Notes: a model not told the origin generated them from the letters alone. A stretch of DNA of 64,000 nt from Eutypella sp. D-1 (GCA_023313575.1 JAJTTP010000008.1:186001-250000); one strand, 5' to 3'; counted from the stretch's first letter, positions 1-12,966 are shown. Numbers and translations: made by a program.

Positions 1-3000
1 GCTTTGCCCAGGTAGGTTTCTTATGCCGCGATAGACCTATGCCAAACCCAGGTATTGGTACCTTTGCATTGCATGGCGTTACATACCGCTTTATTAGCGT
101 TAGGGGCTTGGGATTTCTTGAGGGGGGAGGGATTCTAAGGTTAGAATCTTAAGATCTTAAATGTGTTAAAAGATGTTGAAATGGCTGACAACCAACCACA
201 AAATTTTCAAAATGCTTAGATGGACTCCTTCGAATTGGTTCGTGGAGTTTGAAATACCTAGAAGGAGCCGACTAGCAAAACTACCCTACTTACTGGCCTA
301 GCTGCTTACCTACCTCCTTACCTACCTACCTACTTACGTTAGGTATAAGATAGAAATGTTTCGTCGTTCACTCGGTATATGATACTTACCTGATTGACTG
401 GTACCTGGATTGCAAAGTCAGGTAGGTAGCCCTGGAGGTACCTACCTAGGTAGTGATATTAAATAAGAATCCCTAAAAGAGGTAGGTGAAGCCGCCTAAC
501 GCCGCCGAGCCGCTCTGCCGATCTAGGATGTAGTTATTATCTCCGTCTCTCGGCTATGAACAACTACCTAATTCGAACATGTTCATCCTGAGCTTACCGT
601 CTTGGGTAGTATTATTGGTACTTAGGTAGGTGTAGGGACAGACTAACGAAAAATGGAACAATTCTCAGCGCCTCCTTACTAAGCCCTTTATGTAGTTCGG
701 CAGGTCGACTAGTAAAATGCTGCATTTGTGAATCCTTCAATATTGTGCTGCTTATTGTTGATAGATAGTAGGTAGTCAATCAGGGGCTCTACATAGTGTG
801 TCTTCCTAGCATCAGCCACGCGATACTAAAGTAAGCACTCCGTAACTTTCTCTTCGTCCCTTCTTTTTAAACGTTGGCCCAAGTGGTTCCCGCATGTAGA
901 GTTGAATGCTTTTTTAAGTGTCCAGCTACAGTATCTGGATATATAGTACATATATCCACAAAACTTCGGAGGCTTTGCCAATCAAGCCAATATGCGGATC
1001 TCATATTACCATAACAGGGTTTTCCACGTCAAAAGGAGAATAAAATAATAGATACACAAGCAGAAGACAAAATGCAAAGCATAGCGCTCTTTTTAGCCGG
1101 CGCTTGCTTCCTCGCTAGCAGGAGATTGCCCGCAGTGGAGACTTAGGATCATTAAGCATCGTCATGGTCTAACCTTAACCGGAAAGCACGGCATGCAGCA
1201 AGAAATCAACTACATAGTAATACCGAATGGGTTACTATAAGCTCGGTAGGTGTTCTATCAGTCAGTTCAGGCTACATATTCATACCTAGGTACTACTAAT
1301 TCATATAGTTACTACACGCTATTAGGCAGGCAGACGGGTTGATGTTGGGATCGGTTTGCCAATCACTAGAAAATGGCAAATGGGTGATCGATCAACTTTT
1401 AAAGGATAACCTATCAATTGTCTGCCCATCCTGCCATTTTCCTTTTCCCCAATCAGCCAGTTGATAACACCCTTGCTCCCCAGCTGCCCCAGCCAGGCGA
1501 TATACTACTATGTACATATTCGCAACCGCAACGATGTTTCCCATTTGCCATCCGTGGTGATTGATGGGCCGATTAGCCGCCTACGTAGTGCGACAAAACG
1601 TAGATCCGACCCTCTTTTCTTTCCATGGAAAATCTAAGGTGACGCGTACGCCCCGGAAAAGAAAGCAGGATGGGGGGGGAAACTACCAAGCAACTAATCC
1701 CAACTAGGTAGCAAAGATATCCTCAACTTCCACAATTACTGGGCCAAGGCCATACAGTCTTGGGCAGTTAAGCAGGGAGAAGGGATATTGAATTCTTTTT
1801 TTTGGTGTTTTTCAATCCAATCGTTTTATTACAGCGCGCAGATTTGATCATGCTCCCCAGGTTGAGAATTGTGAATAGGAGGCTTACATACATAGCTGCA
1901 TAGTGCTGCAGAGATTAGTTGGTTATTAGTTACTCGGTTCAAATGGTAGAGTAGTTGGTATGCAGAGGGGGCCGGCATGTCTGGGTCCAGTGTGTATTCC
2001 AGGGGACCTCACGCTGAAACGTTCAATGGCACAAACAGCCATTTGCAAACATTACCCGTACTTAGTAGTTACTGCTCACCAACCATGTCTACCTAAGTAT
2101 GGTGCGTTTCCTTGGCTCCCGACTCCTTCCTTTTTCCCTTCGCGAGGGTTGTTTCGAAGATAAAAGACAAGGCCCACGATGACGTCGCTCGGCCTAAAGC
2201 ACTGGACCTTACTAGGTATGTATAAAGTTAAGTACAGTAGTATGATGGATCAATTCCGGACAAGTCGCGGGGGATTCCAAACGATATCCCTAGCTCCATC
2301 TTACGATGATGTCGTCGTCAAAACCTACATGTGTATATCTGCAGCACCGAAATGTCATTAGCATGATATTTTAAGACATTTATTCTTTTACAGTCATCGG
2401 AGACCGTCACTACACTACCTAAGTATATGTATAACTAGCCTATCTTATATATAGTATTCTATACATAGTATCAACTACGTCTTATACATATACTATATCT
2501 CTACCTAACCTACATTGGTAGGATGTCAGTTTTCCAAGGCAACCAAAAGACTATGCTGGGTAGGCTATAGTACGCCGAGTCTTTGTATAGCTTCAAAGAT
2601 GGCATGTGCTATACTTACACCACCTCAGCGGTAGCACAGTTCTCGCATAACGTTTATTCCCGTGTCTGCGCGTGGTCTCATTCTACCCATTTATTTACTT
2701 TACTACCCTTATTTTCCTTGACTTACTGGGATGTACCCTATTTCGCTCTCCCCGTACCTAAATGCCGATAGGTAATATAACAAGTGAGGGGTCTGGCGGA
2801 AAAGGCCAGCTATGTATAACCTAGAAGTACGTAAAGCATGCGGAACTTACCCGAAGCTCTAGAGTGATTTTTCTCTTCTCTCTGTCACGGGCTATATGGC
2901 TGTGATTCTGTCTCGCCTTTCCTCACCTTTCCTGAAATAAGACGGCGAAGTTTGCGATTATCTCCGAGGGCAAACCGGGAAATCTTTGGAGAAGTCCCGT

Positions 3001-5227
3001 GCACATGCCGATGTCGACAGATACGGCAGGTCGCTCCATAATTAGCATAGTAGAAGCGATCATACCACTAAACACGTGCCGACCTGGAACATTATAACTG
3101 TCCTTATTTCTAAACCATTCATGTGTACAGGCAAACGGAGCTCACATATCGCGTAAAAGACTCCCACCCGGCATGACGTGTCTAGTGGTATGGGCTCGCC
3201 ATCATGAAGGGAGCCAGGGAAAATAAGCAGGGCAAGGTTGAGATACGGGATGGCGTCAACGCCGCGCAAGACTGTACGAAAAAAAAAATAAAGAAAAAAA
3301 ATCCCAGGTGCCGCCGCCACGGCAACGATACGAGGCATCAACGTCAGCCAGATCTGTTTGCAAGTCCGTCCGTCGACTATGTACGTAGTACCCACCACGG
3401 CCGAAGAGACGACCGGCAGGACGCTATTGAGTGCCCAGCATTGCGCCGCCCCGGGAGTGCGGGACTGTGCGCGTCCCTGCCAAGGATATTTTTCTAGTTA
3501 TCTGGCTACAGTAGCAGAGTATCTCCTAGTTGGCATGCAGCTCCGAGCGGCGCGCGGGATATGGTCACCAAATGTGGTTGGCGGCGCTAATAATAACCTG
3601 AGCAACTGTCAAACATGTCTTGTTTTCTGTTGTTGTTTTTCGTCCAGTGACCTGTGACCTTGTTAACCCGCTCGTATATGCTGCGTATACGTAACCATGA
3701 AAAAGAGGATTCATATATATGATTCTTATTAGTAGAACAACTGGTCGGCTCGCAAATACACTTGACATATCAGCAAACCAGGTACTGCCAGTTTCCTAGA
3801 TTGTATACATGTGATAGGGTACCTAGTGACACCGAATGCCACTCCTTCAGATCTACATTAATCTTGGTTTGTTACGGATTGAGAAGTCCCGAGCGACAGA
3901 TAGAACTGAAAGATACCTGATCTGCGTCGTTAGGTACAGGCTTCCCCTTAACCAAGTATTATCTTCTGCCATCCTTCGTTCTGGTCAGACTATGAAGACA
4001 TCCATTTAGTTATTGACATTGCTTCTGGGCAAAGCACTATGTGTATCCTAAAACACATACGGAGATATTTTTATATAAAAAAGTGGAAGGTTCTTTTTTT
4101 TTTCTTCCTGTAATGCGGCCGAAGAAGTGAAATGATACGTTATACACACACGTACACCCACGCATACGCACATTCGGGACTTTGTCCCAACCATCGGGTT
4201 GTGTTAATGAACTTCGTACCAACAGTGCCACAAGATGACGATATCAGCAGTGCAGTTTTGGTCACTTCTTCCTTGTCAACTTGGCCACCCCTCTCCTTCC
4301 CTCCTTTCGCGTCTTTCCCTGCTTTTTCCGCCCCTCCCTGCTTTCCCTGCCCCCCCGTTCGGTGGTCCCGGTCGGCTAGCCATGGGGTCGGAACTTCAAA
4401 TACCGTCTAACGGCCCTGTGGCCCACACAAGAAGCACGGTAAGGATCGACGAGATCGCCAGCCGCACAGATTGAGGACAGAGTCTTGCGCCGAATGACGA
4501 TTACGCGTTTTAGATGCTAGCCTGACTAGTTAGTTCCACGCACATGTTACCCGTCCAAGCCATTGGCTGCTAGCATACCTGGATCTCCCCTACAAGTGCA
4601 CCACCCCCTTGACTCGTGGAATGTACATGACAGCCATACTGCTACAGCCAACCATGTCGACGTACGTAACTCAACTGCTCTTGTTGCTTCCCTCCGGCTG
4701 CCCTCTCTTGGGCTTTTCTGTCCCGTCGGAACAGTAACATGCTGCTGATCCAGCGCTGATCGCTACATTGATCGCTACATGGAATTACCCAGGCGGTGCA
4801 GGTCGCCAGGTTGTCCTGTCTGACTATTAGGTAGGGCTACCGAACATGAAACATAGCGGTGCTGTCTCCTGACATACACAGGCATGACAGGCGTACAGGA
4901 GCGTCTCGTGCCTGAGAAGTGTGCTATTCTTATTCTTGTGTGACGCTTTGGCGTCGTTCGAGCTACCGACCTTCCCTTTAGGTTAGATAATACATAGGGG
5001 TCCTGGTACTCGCGTTCCCTTCATGGTATTCCGAAAGACTATTGCCAAATTGCCCAGATTGCCAATGATTGATGGATATGACGATACCTTCAGCTTTCAG
5101 CACGGCAGAATCTGACCTAGGCGGAGTCCGTGGGCCGCGATGAATATCGAATCGAGTTCTCAATTCATTTTTTGCTCATCACCTTCACGCGCGTCGAGCT
5201 GAGATAACCAATCGACGCCACTATGCA

Positions 5228-5851
5228 CTACGGGCTTGGATTATTGCGGGAGGCCATGCGCCTCTCATCTGCACCTTTATCGTGATCCTCGAACGCCCGA
5301 AAACCTGCGTTTCTCAGCCATGCCAATAAAATTTGGGCGTCCATTCTTCCCCATCCGCAGTGGACACCCGATAGAGCGGCACACTCTGCTCGCCGCGGCC
5401 GCTCCTCATCTCTTGGCTCAATCACCCGTGCATATGTTAGATTCGAACCCCAGCCGCAGCGTTCGCTTCGCGATAAGCGTGCGGAGACTTCTCCTATATC
5501 GTCCACTTTTATCACGTTTGCAACGAACCCCCCTTTCCCCGGGTAATTAGCGATAGCATAATGTGATGACCGACTGAAGCTAGGCACAGTATGCCATGTA
5601 GAGGATTGCCCATTCAATCTGAAGGGATAGGATGTCGTACGGGCTCTGTACAACTGCCGCCGGTACTCGCCGCCTCGCATCGCATCATTAGTCTCGTGCA
5701 GTCTCCCGACCCTATCGGAGTTCCGCCTACGATCTGTCCAACATCTGAGATCTGGACCCGTGCCTGCCTCCTGTTGCTCCTCGGTCTCCGCCTTTACCCC
5801 TATCCAGACTATGCGGTGCGGCCACCCCCATCCGCCGTACGTAATGTTCAT
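5228..5851 (-). CDS. Doubtful 207-aa open frame
   Basis: An uninterrupted ATG-initiated frame of 207 codons, rich in Arg, Gly and Ser, with two CGWG words. I recognise no domain, signal peptide or membrane segment. The opposite strand is also partly open over 5236-5550 and 5591-5854, so openness on this strand is weak evidence. No clear TATA box or introns support it. It could be a chance frame in a locally GC-richer patch or a relic. It is listed only because it is the longest frame in the gene-poor left end. Confidence 0.12.
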   Translation of the reverse strand: MNITYGGWGWPHRIVWIGVKAETEEQQEAGTGPDLRCWTDRRRNSDRVGRLHETNDAMRGGEYRRQLYRARTTSYPFRLNGQSSTWHTVPSFSRSSHYAIANYPGKGGFVANVIKVDDIGEVSARLSRSERCGWGSNLTYARVIEPRDEERPRRAECAALSGVHCGWGRMDAQILLAWLRNAGFRAFEDHDKGADERRMASRNNPSP

Positions 5852-8551
5852 TAACTTCTGACGACGTCGGGTACATCTGCGTACCTACATGTAAATCCGG
5901 AAACATTTTTGAATCACTCGATTCCCCGGTAGACTTTGGCGGTTGACACGTAACGTAAATCCCAAATAAACATCCAGTTAGTCTCGCGACCGTCTGGGCT
6001 TAGACGGGTGGATGTCTTGTTTCCAATTACCTCGTCTCCGGCTACCAGAGCTGTATAGAGAGCATGGGGTCCTCGAATTAAAATGTCTCGTGGTATGATC
6101 GAGATATAGCGCAATGTTATCTCGACAGCATATCCTTGGATCCATACCGGTGTTCTAGCCACGGGAAGCCGCTGTCACATATATATATCACTGCAAAATG
6201 GCCCCGCTCGGTCCAGGGATCTCAAATCAACCCGCGGGTGAATTGCGATGTTACACCATCCAATCTCCGTAGAGAAGGAAACGGGAGAAAAACAAAAGAA
6301 AAGAAGAAACACCGTTAGAGATGAATTGGGCATGTAGCTGGAACCAAACTACACAGCCAGGTTTCGCCTACACAGGCAGTTCACTCCAACAGGCTGTATC
6401 GGACTTTCCAATTTCTTCTCGAAATCACCCATAGAGGTGCACACAAGTGATAATATAGTGCCCAAATAGCCCCAAGGATTGTGCGCGAGCACGCCACCGC
6501 CTCACAAGCGGTCGCGAGCCGTCAGAAGATACCAGGGACGATTCCTGCCAGCACTGCTTCTGTCGCGTCGTCGCGGGCTCGAATCACTAAACTAGTGAGG
6601 TACTGGTGATACAAGCCACACGTTTAGCTGAGATCAAATATATTAACCCCCTACTTATTATAGCCTCATAACCGTTTTGTTCGTGTCTTTACTTTTCATT
6701 TATTTTCACTCTGTCCTCCCGGCCGTATAGGTCTGTTCTGGTGCGGTACTTGGTGCGGTACTGGCTGCCGCCACTTCACTCCCGTCTGTCGCGCTACAAC
6801 GAGAATAGCTCGGGAACTATTAGCTTTTCGGCTGTCGACTGCATCGCACGAATCCCGAGTACGGCCCAGTCCGCTGAGAGCAGAATGCGACGTGCCTTCT
6901 GTCTACTCTTTATCCCGTGTTCCCTATGCCATCCGCCCATCAGCTCGCTTTCTGAGGGCCGAGGCCCTGTCAGAATCAATCCGTCCGGATTGCTACCTGA
7001 AAAAACTTGCCTAGTTACTGAGGCGAGTTGACACCTGTCATTGCCATAAGCTGTGCCATGTATTGTACGACGGACGGGCTTTTCAGGTCAGCCCTGCAGT
7101 GTAGTCGACTAGTTCCCACGTAGGCGCTTGTCACGGTGCCACTGCAGCCCTCCCCTGCATGAATGCATGCGGGCTGATAGAGTGCAGTGAGCCGAGCGCG
7201 TTAATTCGTCAAGAATCCCGAAAGTCATTAAGAATCCACTAGGTAGTTAATTAGAAGAGTGCTTCTTATCTCTAGGAATTTTTCTTTCTTCATTTCATTT
7301 GGATCCCAAAACTGCGTTTGACGATTAGAGCGTTCACCGCTATACGTATTGGCTCCTGAACCTAGCTGTCGGGTTCGAATAGGTTGTGAGAGTTGGGAAT
7401 CGGCGGGCTATTTGGTTCACATTTTGCCGTCGGGTTTTCACTCCGATTGTCATACCAGACAGAACGTTAAGAACATCCTAGAAATATTCTTGGAGCCGCC
7501 ATAGATTACCACTCGAAGTTTTCACCGTGTTCCGGACATTAGTAGGCTAACCCAGCCTACAACATGCCAAACCAAAACTGGTTTCAAGGCGGAAACCCCC
7601 CACAGCTTTCAAGCATCCAGTATTACGCCTCGACTCTTCTCTCTGTCCTTTTCTGCCTGGATCAGAGTCAGGTCATCGTGGATATTACCTAGGTACCTTA
7701 GGTCAGAAGTTCCTTCGCTGTTTATGGAGCATCTGGAAGTGGCGTTAGTATATGGTTTGGTAAGGTCGTGTAGCCCCTGAGTGGTAACGGCCGGTCGAAT
7801 GGTGTCGGCGAGACAAAAGTTCGTATGGTCGTTTTTGGCCTAGGCCCCGTCATAACCCCTTCACCAACTCTAAGCTTTGTATTCAGAGGTGGAAGGACGA
7901 CACGTAGACCAGTCCGAGTCGTAGGCTTGGGAGTCCTGTGGGGACTCTGATAGTGTTAAACCTTACGGTAGACCTCTTATGGTCGGCTTGGTAGTGTAAA
8001 CTTCAAGATCAAAGTCTATCCGTTCAAGTTCCTGAGCTGTAGGGCAAGAGCTTAACATAATGCTAGAAGAAAAGTTGTAGAGTTAGAAAACCCACTCTGT
8101 AAGTACCCCATATGAGTAAGCCACCAAAGACTGTTACCATCCACAACATCTAGATGTTGTATTCACTATTGGCTTTACCTAGTATTGATTTGGCATGCCA
8201 AACTCGAAGACGAGATGCGTACGAGGGCATCTTCAGACTTGGGTAAGTCTACGGGGCATATCCAGATCAGATCTAGTCGAGCCGGTGGTCGAAAGACATA
8301 TATATCACTATAACATGACAAATCTCTAAGATATTTAGAAACTTGGTCGCGATCTAGACTTCTTGTGGTGCGAGGGCCGCCTTGACTGAACGGCTGGGCT
8401 TCGTAGGTCAATCCCCAGCTGCATTCCGGCGATCGTCCCGTATCTCATTCGGGATGAAATATCCAACTGGACACCTACGCCCGCCGTCTTGGTATTAATG
8501 AGTGGATTGTTCCAGCCTAACTGGAATTCTCCTGCATTAAAGTCTGGGAAG

Positions 8552-8594
8552 CTGCTGTCAGGAATAGGGATAAATAGGGGCCGAGGTTACCCAC
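8552..8594 (-). repeat. Dispersed repeat, copy A (transposon-end-like)
   Basis: Read on the minus strand this begins GTGGGTAACC and contains CCCCTATTTATCCCTATTCC followed by TGACAG. Two relatives occur at 29857-29897 (minus sense) and 40442-40480 (plus sense). The ordered blocks GTGGG, CCCCTATT and CCCTAT, then a pyrimidine-purine tail, are conserved. This resembles the terminal inverted repeat of a DNA transposon, but that is inference: no matching opposite end or transposase was found nearby. Confidence 0.45.
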
Positions 8595-9347
8595 ACTTCT
8601 GTGTGCTATATATATATCATAGATGACGCCGCCAGCAATGACATAGATCTATCTGTTTAAGATAACTGTACAGATAGATTCTTTTGTCACAAAATTCTCA
8701 ACCAACGTGCGATCAGATGGTATACTCTTTAGCATGATTGTAGGATTTGTTGTTAACACTGAGTGAATAGATAGGATAGGGGACTCAAGAAGATGCTCTA
8801 AGAATGCTTATGTATCTTAATAATCCGCTGGCTAGTGTGACATGCCTTGGTCATGTACTTATATAAGGGTGACTCAGGTGCCAAAATCAAATTCATGGCA
8901 CGTGGGTTTTAGCGACGATGATGCAGGTTTATAGAGCGAATTTGTACATCATATACAGAGCATGTTTGGGGCAGCCCATGCTAAGCTATGTACAGAACAC
9001 GGGACAAGTGCTAATACAAGATTACTGACATTTAGCCCACTGCCCTGTATAAGTTATGGGCCTGGTTACCATTTAACTCTGGTTCAAGGCAAGCCGGGTC
9101 CTGGATTTGAGTTAACTGGATAGGTAATCTCACTAGGAGCGACACATCATGAAAGTACTGGTGATTAAATACTGGTTTGCATACCCCTCACATTGATACG
9201 TGTTTACGATAGAGCTGGAACGTCATAGCTAGCCCCCAACAGGCAAAGTTTTGAGCCTCGCCATGCGACTACGCGCGACACGCGCAGCAGAAGCCTACCG
9301 TCCTTCAAACCCAACTCCCAACGACATGAACCGCTCGCCTCCTATAA

Positions 9348-10949
9348 TCAACAGCTCTGCGTCAGGCCGGCGACCTTGCAGTAGGTGCCGTCGGGACCGG
9401 AGCCGATCTTGGTAGGCTCGCTGCCGTCGGCGTTGCCCTGGTAGCGGTCGCAAGACTTGCCGGAGTCCTGGCACGAAGCGGAGATGGTGCAGGTGTCGCC
9501 GTAGTTGGTATTGATGCCGCAGAGGACGCCGCCGTCGACGGCGACGACGTCCTCGAGCACGAGGTGCCGCGCCCCGCCGTTGCCCTTGCAGTTCCCGCAG
9601 CTCCGCGCCACCTTGCCGTAGTCGCTCGCGAAGAACCCCCGGATCGCCACCGTCCCGAACCCGTTGAACTGCACGATCTTGTCCGCTGCGTGGAATGCCC
9701 CGCCCCCGTTGATGTACGATGTCCCGCTGCTCTGCTTGAAGGTTCTGGGATGGGAGCGCTCCTAGTTAGCTTGCTTGTCGCGGAGAAATGGGCAGGGGAG
9801 AAGCTGGGGGATATGAAGTAGTGCGGATTGGAAACTTACATCGCGTCCTCGCATACGTCCTGCCACCAGACATTGTTGATAGTGCAAGTTCCCTTACAAT
9901 GCACACCCTCGGCCTGATTGGGTCCAATGATGACGTTGGAGAGCGTGGCGCCGTCCTCCAGTATGAAGATGGTATCGGCCTCGCCAGTCTCCTTCTGCTC
10001 CTGACACACCTTGGCTGCCAAGGTCGTTAGCCGTTTGCGCTCATACATCTACCTATTTTTCTTATCCGTGTTCCTGGACACCAGAACCCGTATGGAATAT
10101 CTCAGCGGTGGCTAAGAGAAAAAGACAAGCACTCACGGGACCGATCGTACTTCTTCATGCCCCCGTCGAACGTCTGTCCCGCCTTCACCGTGATAGGCGC
10201 CGAGCTGGACACCGCGCCAGAAGACGCCGGCAGAGTCGTAGTTACGCCCGTGGGCGTCGGGCCGCTGCCGCCGGTCGTGGGCTTGGTCGTGGTCGTAGGG
10301 TCCGCGGTCGGCGCAGGGCCCCCGGGAGTCGTGTAGCAGGACTGCGAGGTGGGTGGCGTCAGCGACGACGACCAAAGGCTGGGGTTAGGGCGACGGGAGG
10401 GGAGGGGAGGGGAGGGGAGGGGAGAGATTGTGGTTCCTTACGCATTCTTTGGAGATCATGCTAGGTTTGTTCGAGCAGTTCGTCGCTGTTATGGCATCAG
10501 AGTGGACCTCTCACGGTACTGAGACCCTATCGGCCCAGTCCTTCCCATTGGGGGAAGTGAACGATAATAGGGTAGCAAGATCGCATAAACATACTATGGG
10601 CAGACTGTCAGCCGGCACTCAAGACCATATTACAATATGAGCAAATACTAGCGACCTTATTCAACGTAAGAGGGTTACTAAGCCAAGATGAAGAAAGGGA
10701 AGGGGAGTGGGAGAGGAGGGAGGGGGGTTATATAAAGTCCCAGGCATTGCAGAAATATACGCACCCCCATGATGGGAGACCCGCCGTGGCGGTCACGACG
10801 CCCTCGAAGAAAGTGGCGCACGAAGCTGGGTGCGCGGAGACGAAGCTCGCGCAGGAGTTACTGCCGGGGTTGGCGCAGCCGAGGGCTGTGGGGAGCGGGA
10901 GAAGGAGAAGGAGAAGGGGGAGAGTTAGCAGGGCGCCGTGGCCGAGCAT
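9348..10949 (-). CDS. Secreted pectate lyase, family PL3, with Cys-rich N-terminal module
   Basis: Predicted endo-pectate lyase, which cleaves polygalacturonate by beta-elimination in a calcium-dependent way outside the cell. Exons: 10949-10766, 10485-10442, 10341-10137, 10014-9840, 9744-9348, giving about 334 aa. Residues 1-24 form a Leu-rich signal peptide. A six-Cys segment (about 25-80) and a Thr/Pro/Ser/Gly linker (about 80-125) precede the PL3 beta-helix. PL3 landmarks are [36 protein letters not shown] and [20 protein letters not shown]. The last four exons join in phase with good splice sites. The first junction is imperfect: frame requires exon 1 to end after TGG-G, but a five-G run places the GTGCGT donor one base later. 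This suggests a homopolymer sequence error or a damaged gene. A TATA box lies about 213 bp upstream. The family call is firm; the first junction is not. Confidence 0.88.
10400..10424 (+). repeat. (GGGGA)n simple repeat in an intron
   Basis: Five or so tandem GGGGA-type units, lying in the second intron (10441-10342) of the pectate lyase gene. On this strand it has the runs needed for a G-quadruplex; the transcript itself carries the C-rich complement. Confidence 0.85.
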
Positions 10950-12966
10950 CGCCGTGATATCGCAGGGGCGAAGGAAATTTGGGTGGGGGGGGGGGGATGT
11001 GGTGTTTCTTTTCTTAGCTGGGCCTGGCTACTGAACCAGGTAACTATCACCAATGCGTATCGAACTGAGGAGTTAAAAGTATCTTTTCCCGGCTTGAAGA
11101 GTTTCTCGAAAGGGGGTGAGTAGCATGGAACAGGAAGGGATCTACGGCGAGAATGAGTTCCTTTATATATACCTACGCCCGTTGAGTAGTCATGCTGAGG
11201 GCTGTCCAATATGGAGGCAGCCGGTCTGGAAAGTCCTTTCGTGATGATGAAAGTCTCCTTCATTGGAGGAAGGGAAATTCTCCGCCTACGTTCATCCCCG
11301 TGCTTGGTGATACAGGGAAAACACGAGGGCGGGCGAAACTGTGAGTTCTGTTGCGCCCGCCGAATCGATGACTTGCCGTGCCGTGCGAAGCATACGACTC
11401 TATAAAGAGACCGTAGTCCGTGTTACCTTCTAGAAAAAGGGGTCACTGGGCTGACCTACTCCAACGTGTTATAGGGGAGGCCGGGATCAAAGTTCACGAT
11501 TTGGGAGGGTGGGGAGGGCGGGTTGAGTTGCCTATGAAACGACATGACAGCCATCAATGCCACTCGGTATACCGCGATAATAAACTATGGCATGGGACTC
11601 TCCTACATATCACCGCCATGATCCGAGGTTCGAAACACCCAGCCTTTAGAGACCTGGGCGAGGCATGTACGCGAATAGAGTCCCGTTGAACATACCCATT
11701 TTAGTAATGGTTCCGGGACATAAGATCTACACTATCTAACTGGCTACATCCGTGTGACTGCTAGTATTCTAGAGAATCCTCTAGGCTAAACCATTCACAA
11801 GATACCATACCCATGACCTCGAAGGCGTTCAGCCCACAGGAGAAACACGGGGCTCCAAAAACTTCTAGACCACAGTCACCTCAGCCTCCAATTCTAGTTC
11901 TGCATAGAGGGAGGACACCATATACGAACCCTCAATGGAGGACAAACAAAAGTCTACGATCGACCCCCCAAAAGGGGAGCAGCAAACTCAGGGTCACAAA
12001 ACCCACCAATCAGAGAGAACGATGGCGCTTTGTGGAGGATGCCTTGGCATATGTCTAGATGGTTTGGGGGGATTTCGTTGGTCGGTCTTATTTGTGAACT
12101 CAAGTTAAGCTTTTTTTTCCCCATGAGGACATATGAGAGCGAGAGAGGCCAGTCTATAGTGTAAGGGGCTAGGAAGGGTAGGAATATTGGGGGCAACATG
12201 CATTTCACTGCTTTTTAGCCCCTTCGAAGTGGACACAAGTTGAAACTCTACGTTCTCTCTCGGCTTTCAAAGATTGCAATTTTAATGTACATAGCGAATC
12301 AATTCTAATCGTTTATTATAGTGTGCATTCACGGTATCAGAACGGACTTGTCAAATGGGTGGGCCAAGCATCTTGAAGAAACCAGAAAAACAAAAATAAA
12401 AACAATCGAAGTTCTAATAATTGTGGGCGTAATATGATCATCATCTATCATTGCGCGCAGTGAAGCAAAGGGTATAGGGGTATAGCCTCCTGCTGCCTAA
12501 CTTGAGCAATATCCTTTTTATCTAGCTTTCGTAACGTCATCGCACTTGTACTCTCTGTGCGTTTCCCTTGCAGGTGCCTTGGGGCCCAATTGGCTTCTTC
12601 TCGTAACGTGCCCTCCACTGGCATCAAAGCTCAGTTTTGTTTCCTTCGGAGACATGCTTTGGGATATGTTTATCACGCAACCACTCCTAAACATCCGTCA
12701 TAATGCTGCGTAGGTCTGTCCTAGCTGTTCAGACATATGGCACTGTTCTTCTGCAAAAGCCCCAATTCGACCGTCCCTTCGTTGCCACCATATAGCCAAT
12801 AGCAGTGCAGCCCGAATCATCAACGCGGTGTTGGATTGAGCATCGAGCCATCTCTTCATCATGTTGTCCGTATCCGTGTTTTGACCATTTCAAGAAGGTT
12901 CACGGACCTAATTTTCTAGCTCGATGTAACGCTTGGTTGCAAAACTGGCGGACAAGAGCGAGTGTG
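10950..12966. other. Intergenic region between pectate lyase and the 416-aa orphan
   Basis: The first 250 bp or so hold the pectate lyase promoter. The rest contains only short overlapping open frames with no recognisable product. The part next to 12967 is presumably the 3' flank of the orphan gene. Confidence 0.5.
11162..11171 (-). promoter_or_regulatory. TATA box of the pectate lyase gene
   Basis: TATATATAAA on the minus strand, about 213 bp upstream of the pectate lyase ATG at 10949. A run of 12 G on the plus strand (10985-10996, a C tract on the sense strand) lies between it and the start codon, typical of pyrimidine-rich fungal 5' leaders. Confidence 0.5.

Larger units (their letters stand above)
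1..9347. other. Gene-poor region, no supported gene
   Basis: No convincing gene is visible in this 9.3-kb stretch. Open frames are short, overlap on both strands and give no recognisable protein. The longest starts at an ATG at 5851 and runs on the minus strand to 5228; it is listed separately at low confidence. The sequence is AT-richer than the gene blocks and carries many short TACCTA/TAGGTA words, for example around 300-345, 415-455 and 7690-7705. A 43-bp repeat related to copies near 29.9 kb and 40.4 kb lies at 8552-8594. It may be old repeat or transposon debris, but no transposase or reverse transcriptase was recognised. Confidence 0.6.

Noticed and set aside
5430..5460. tRNA-like B-box word (GATTCGAACCCC)
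   Set aside because: The flanking bases cannot form the T-arm stem or an acceptor stem on either strand.
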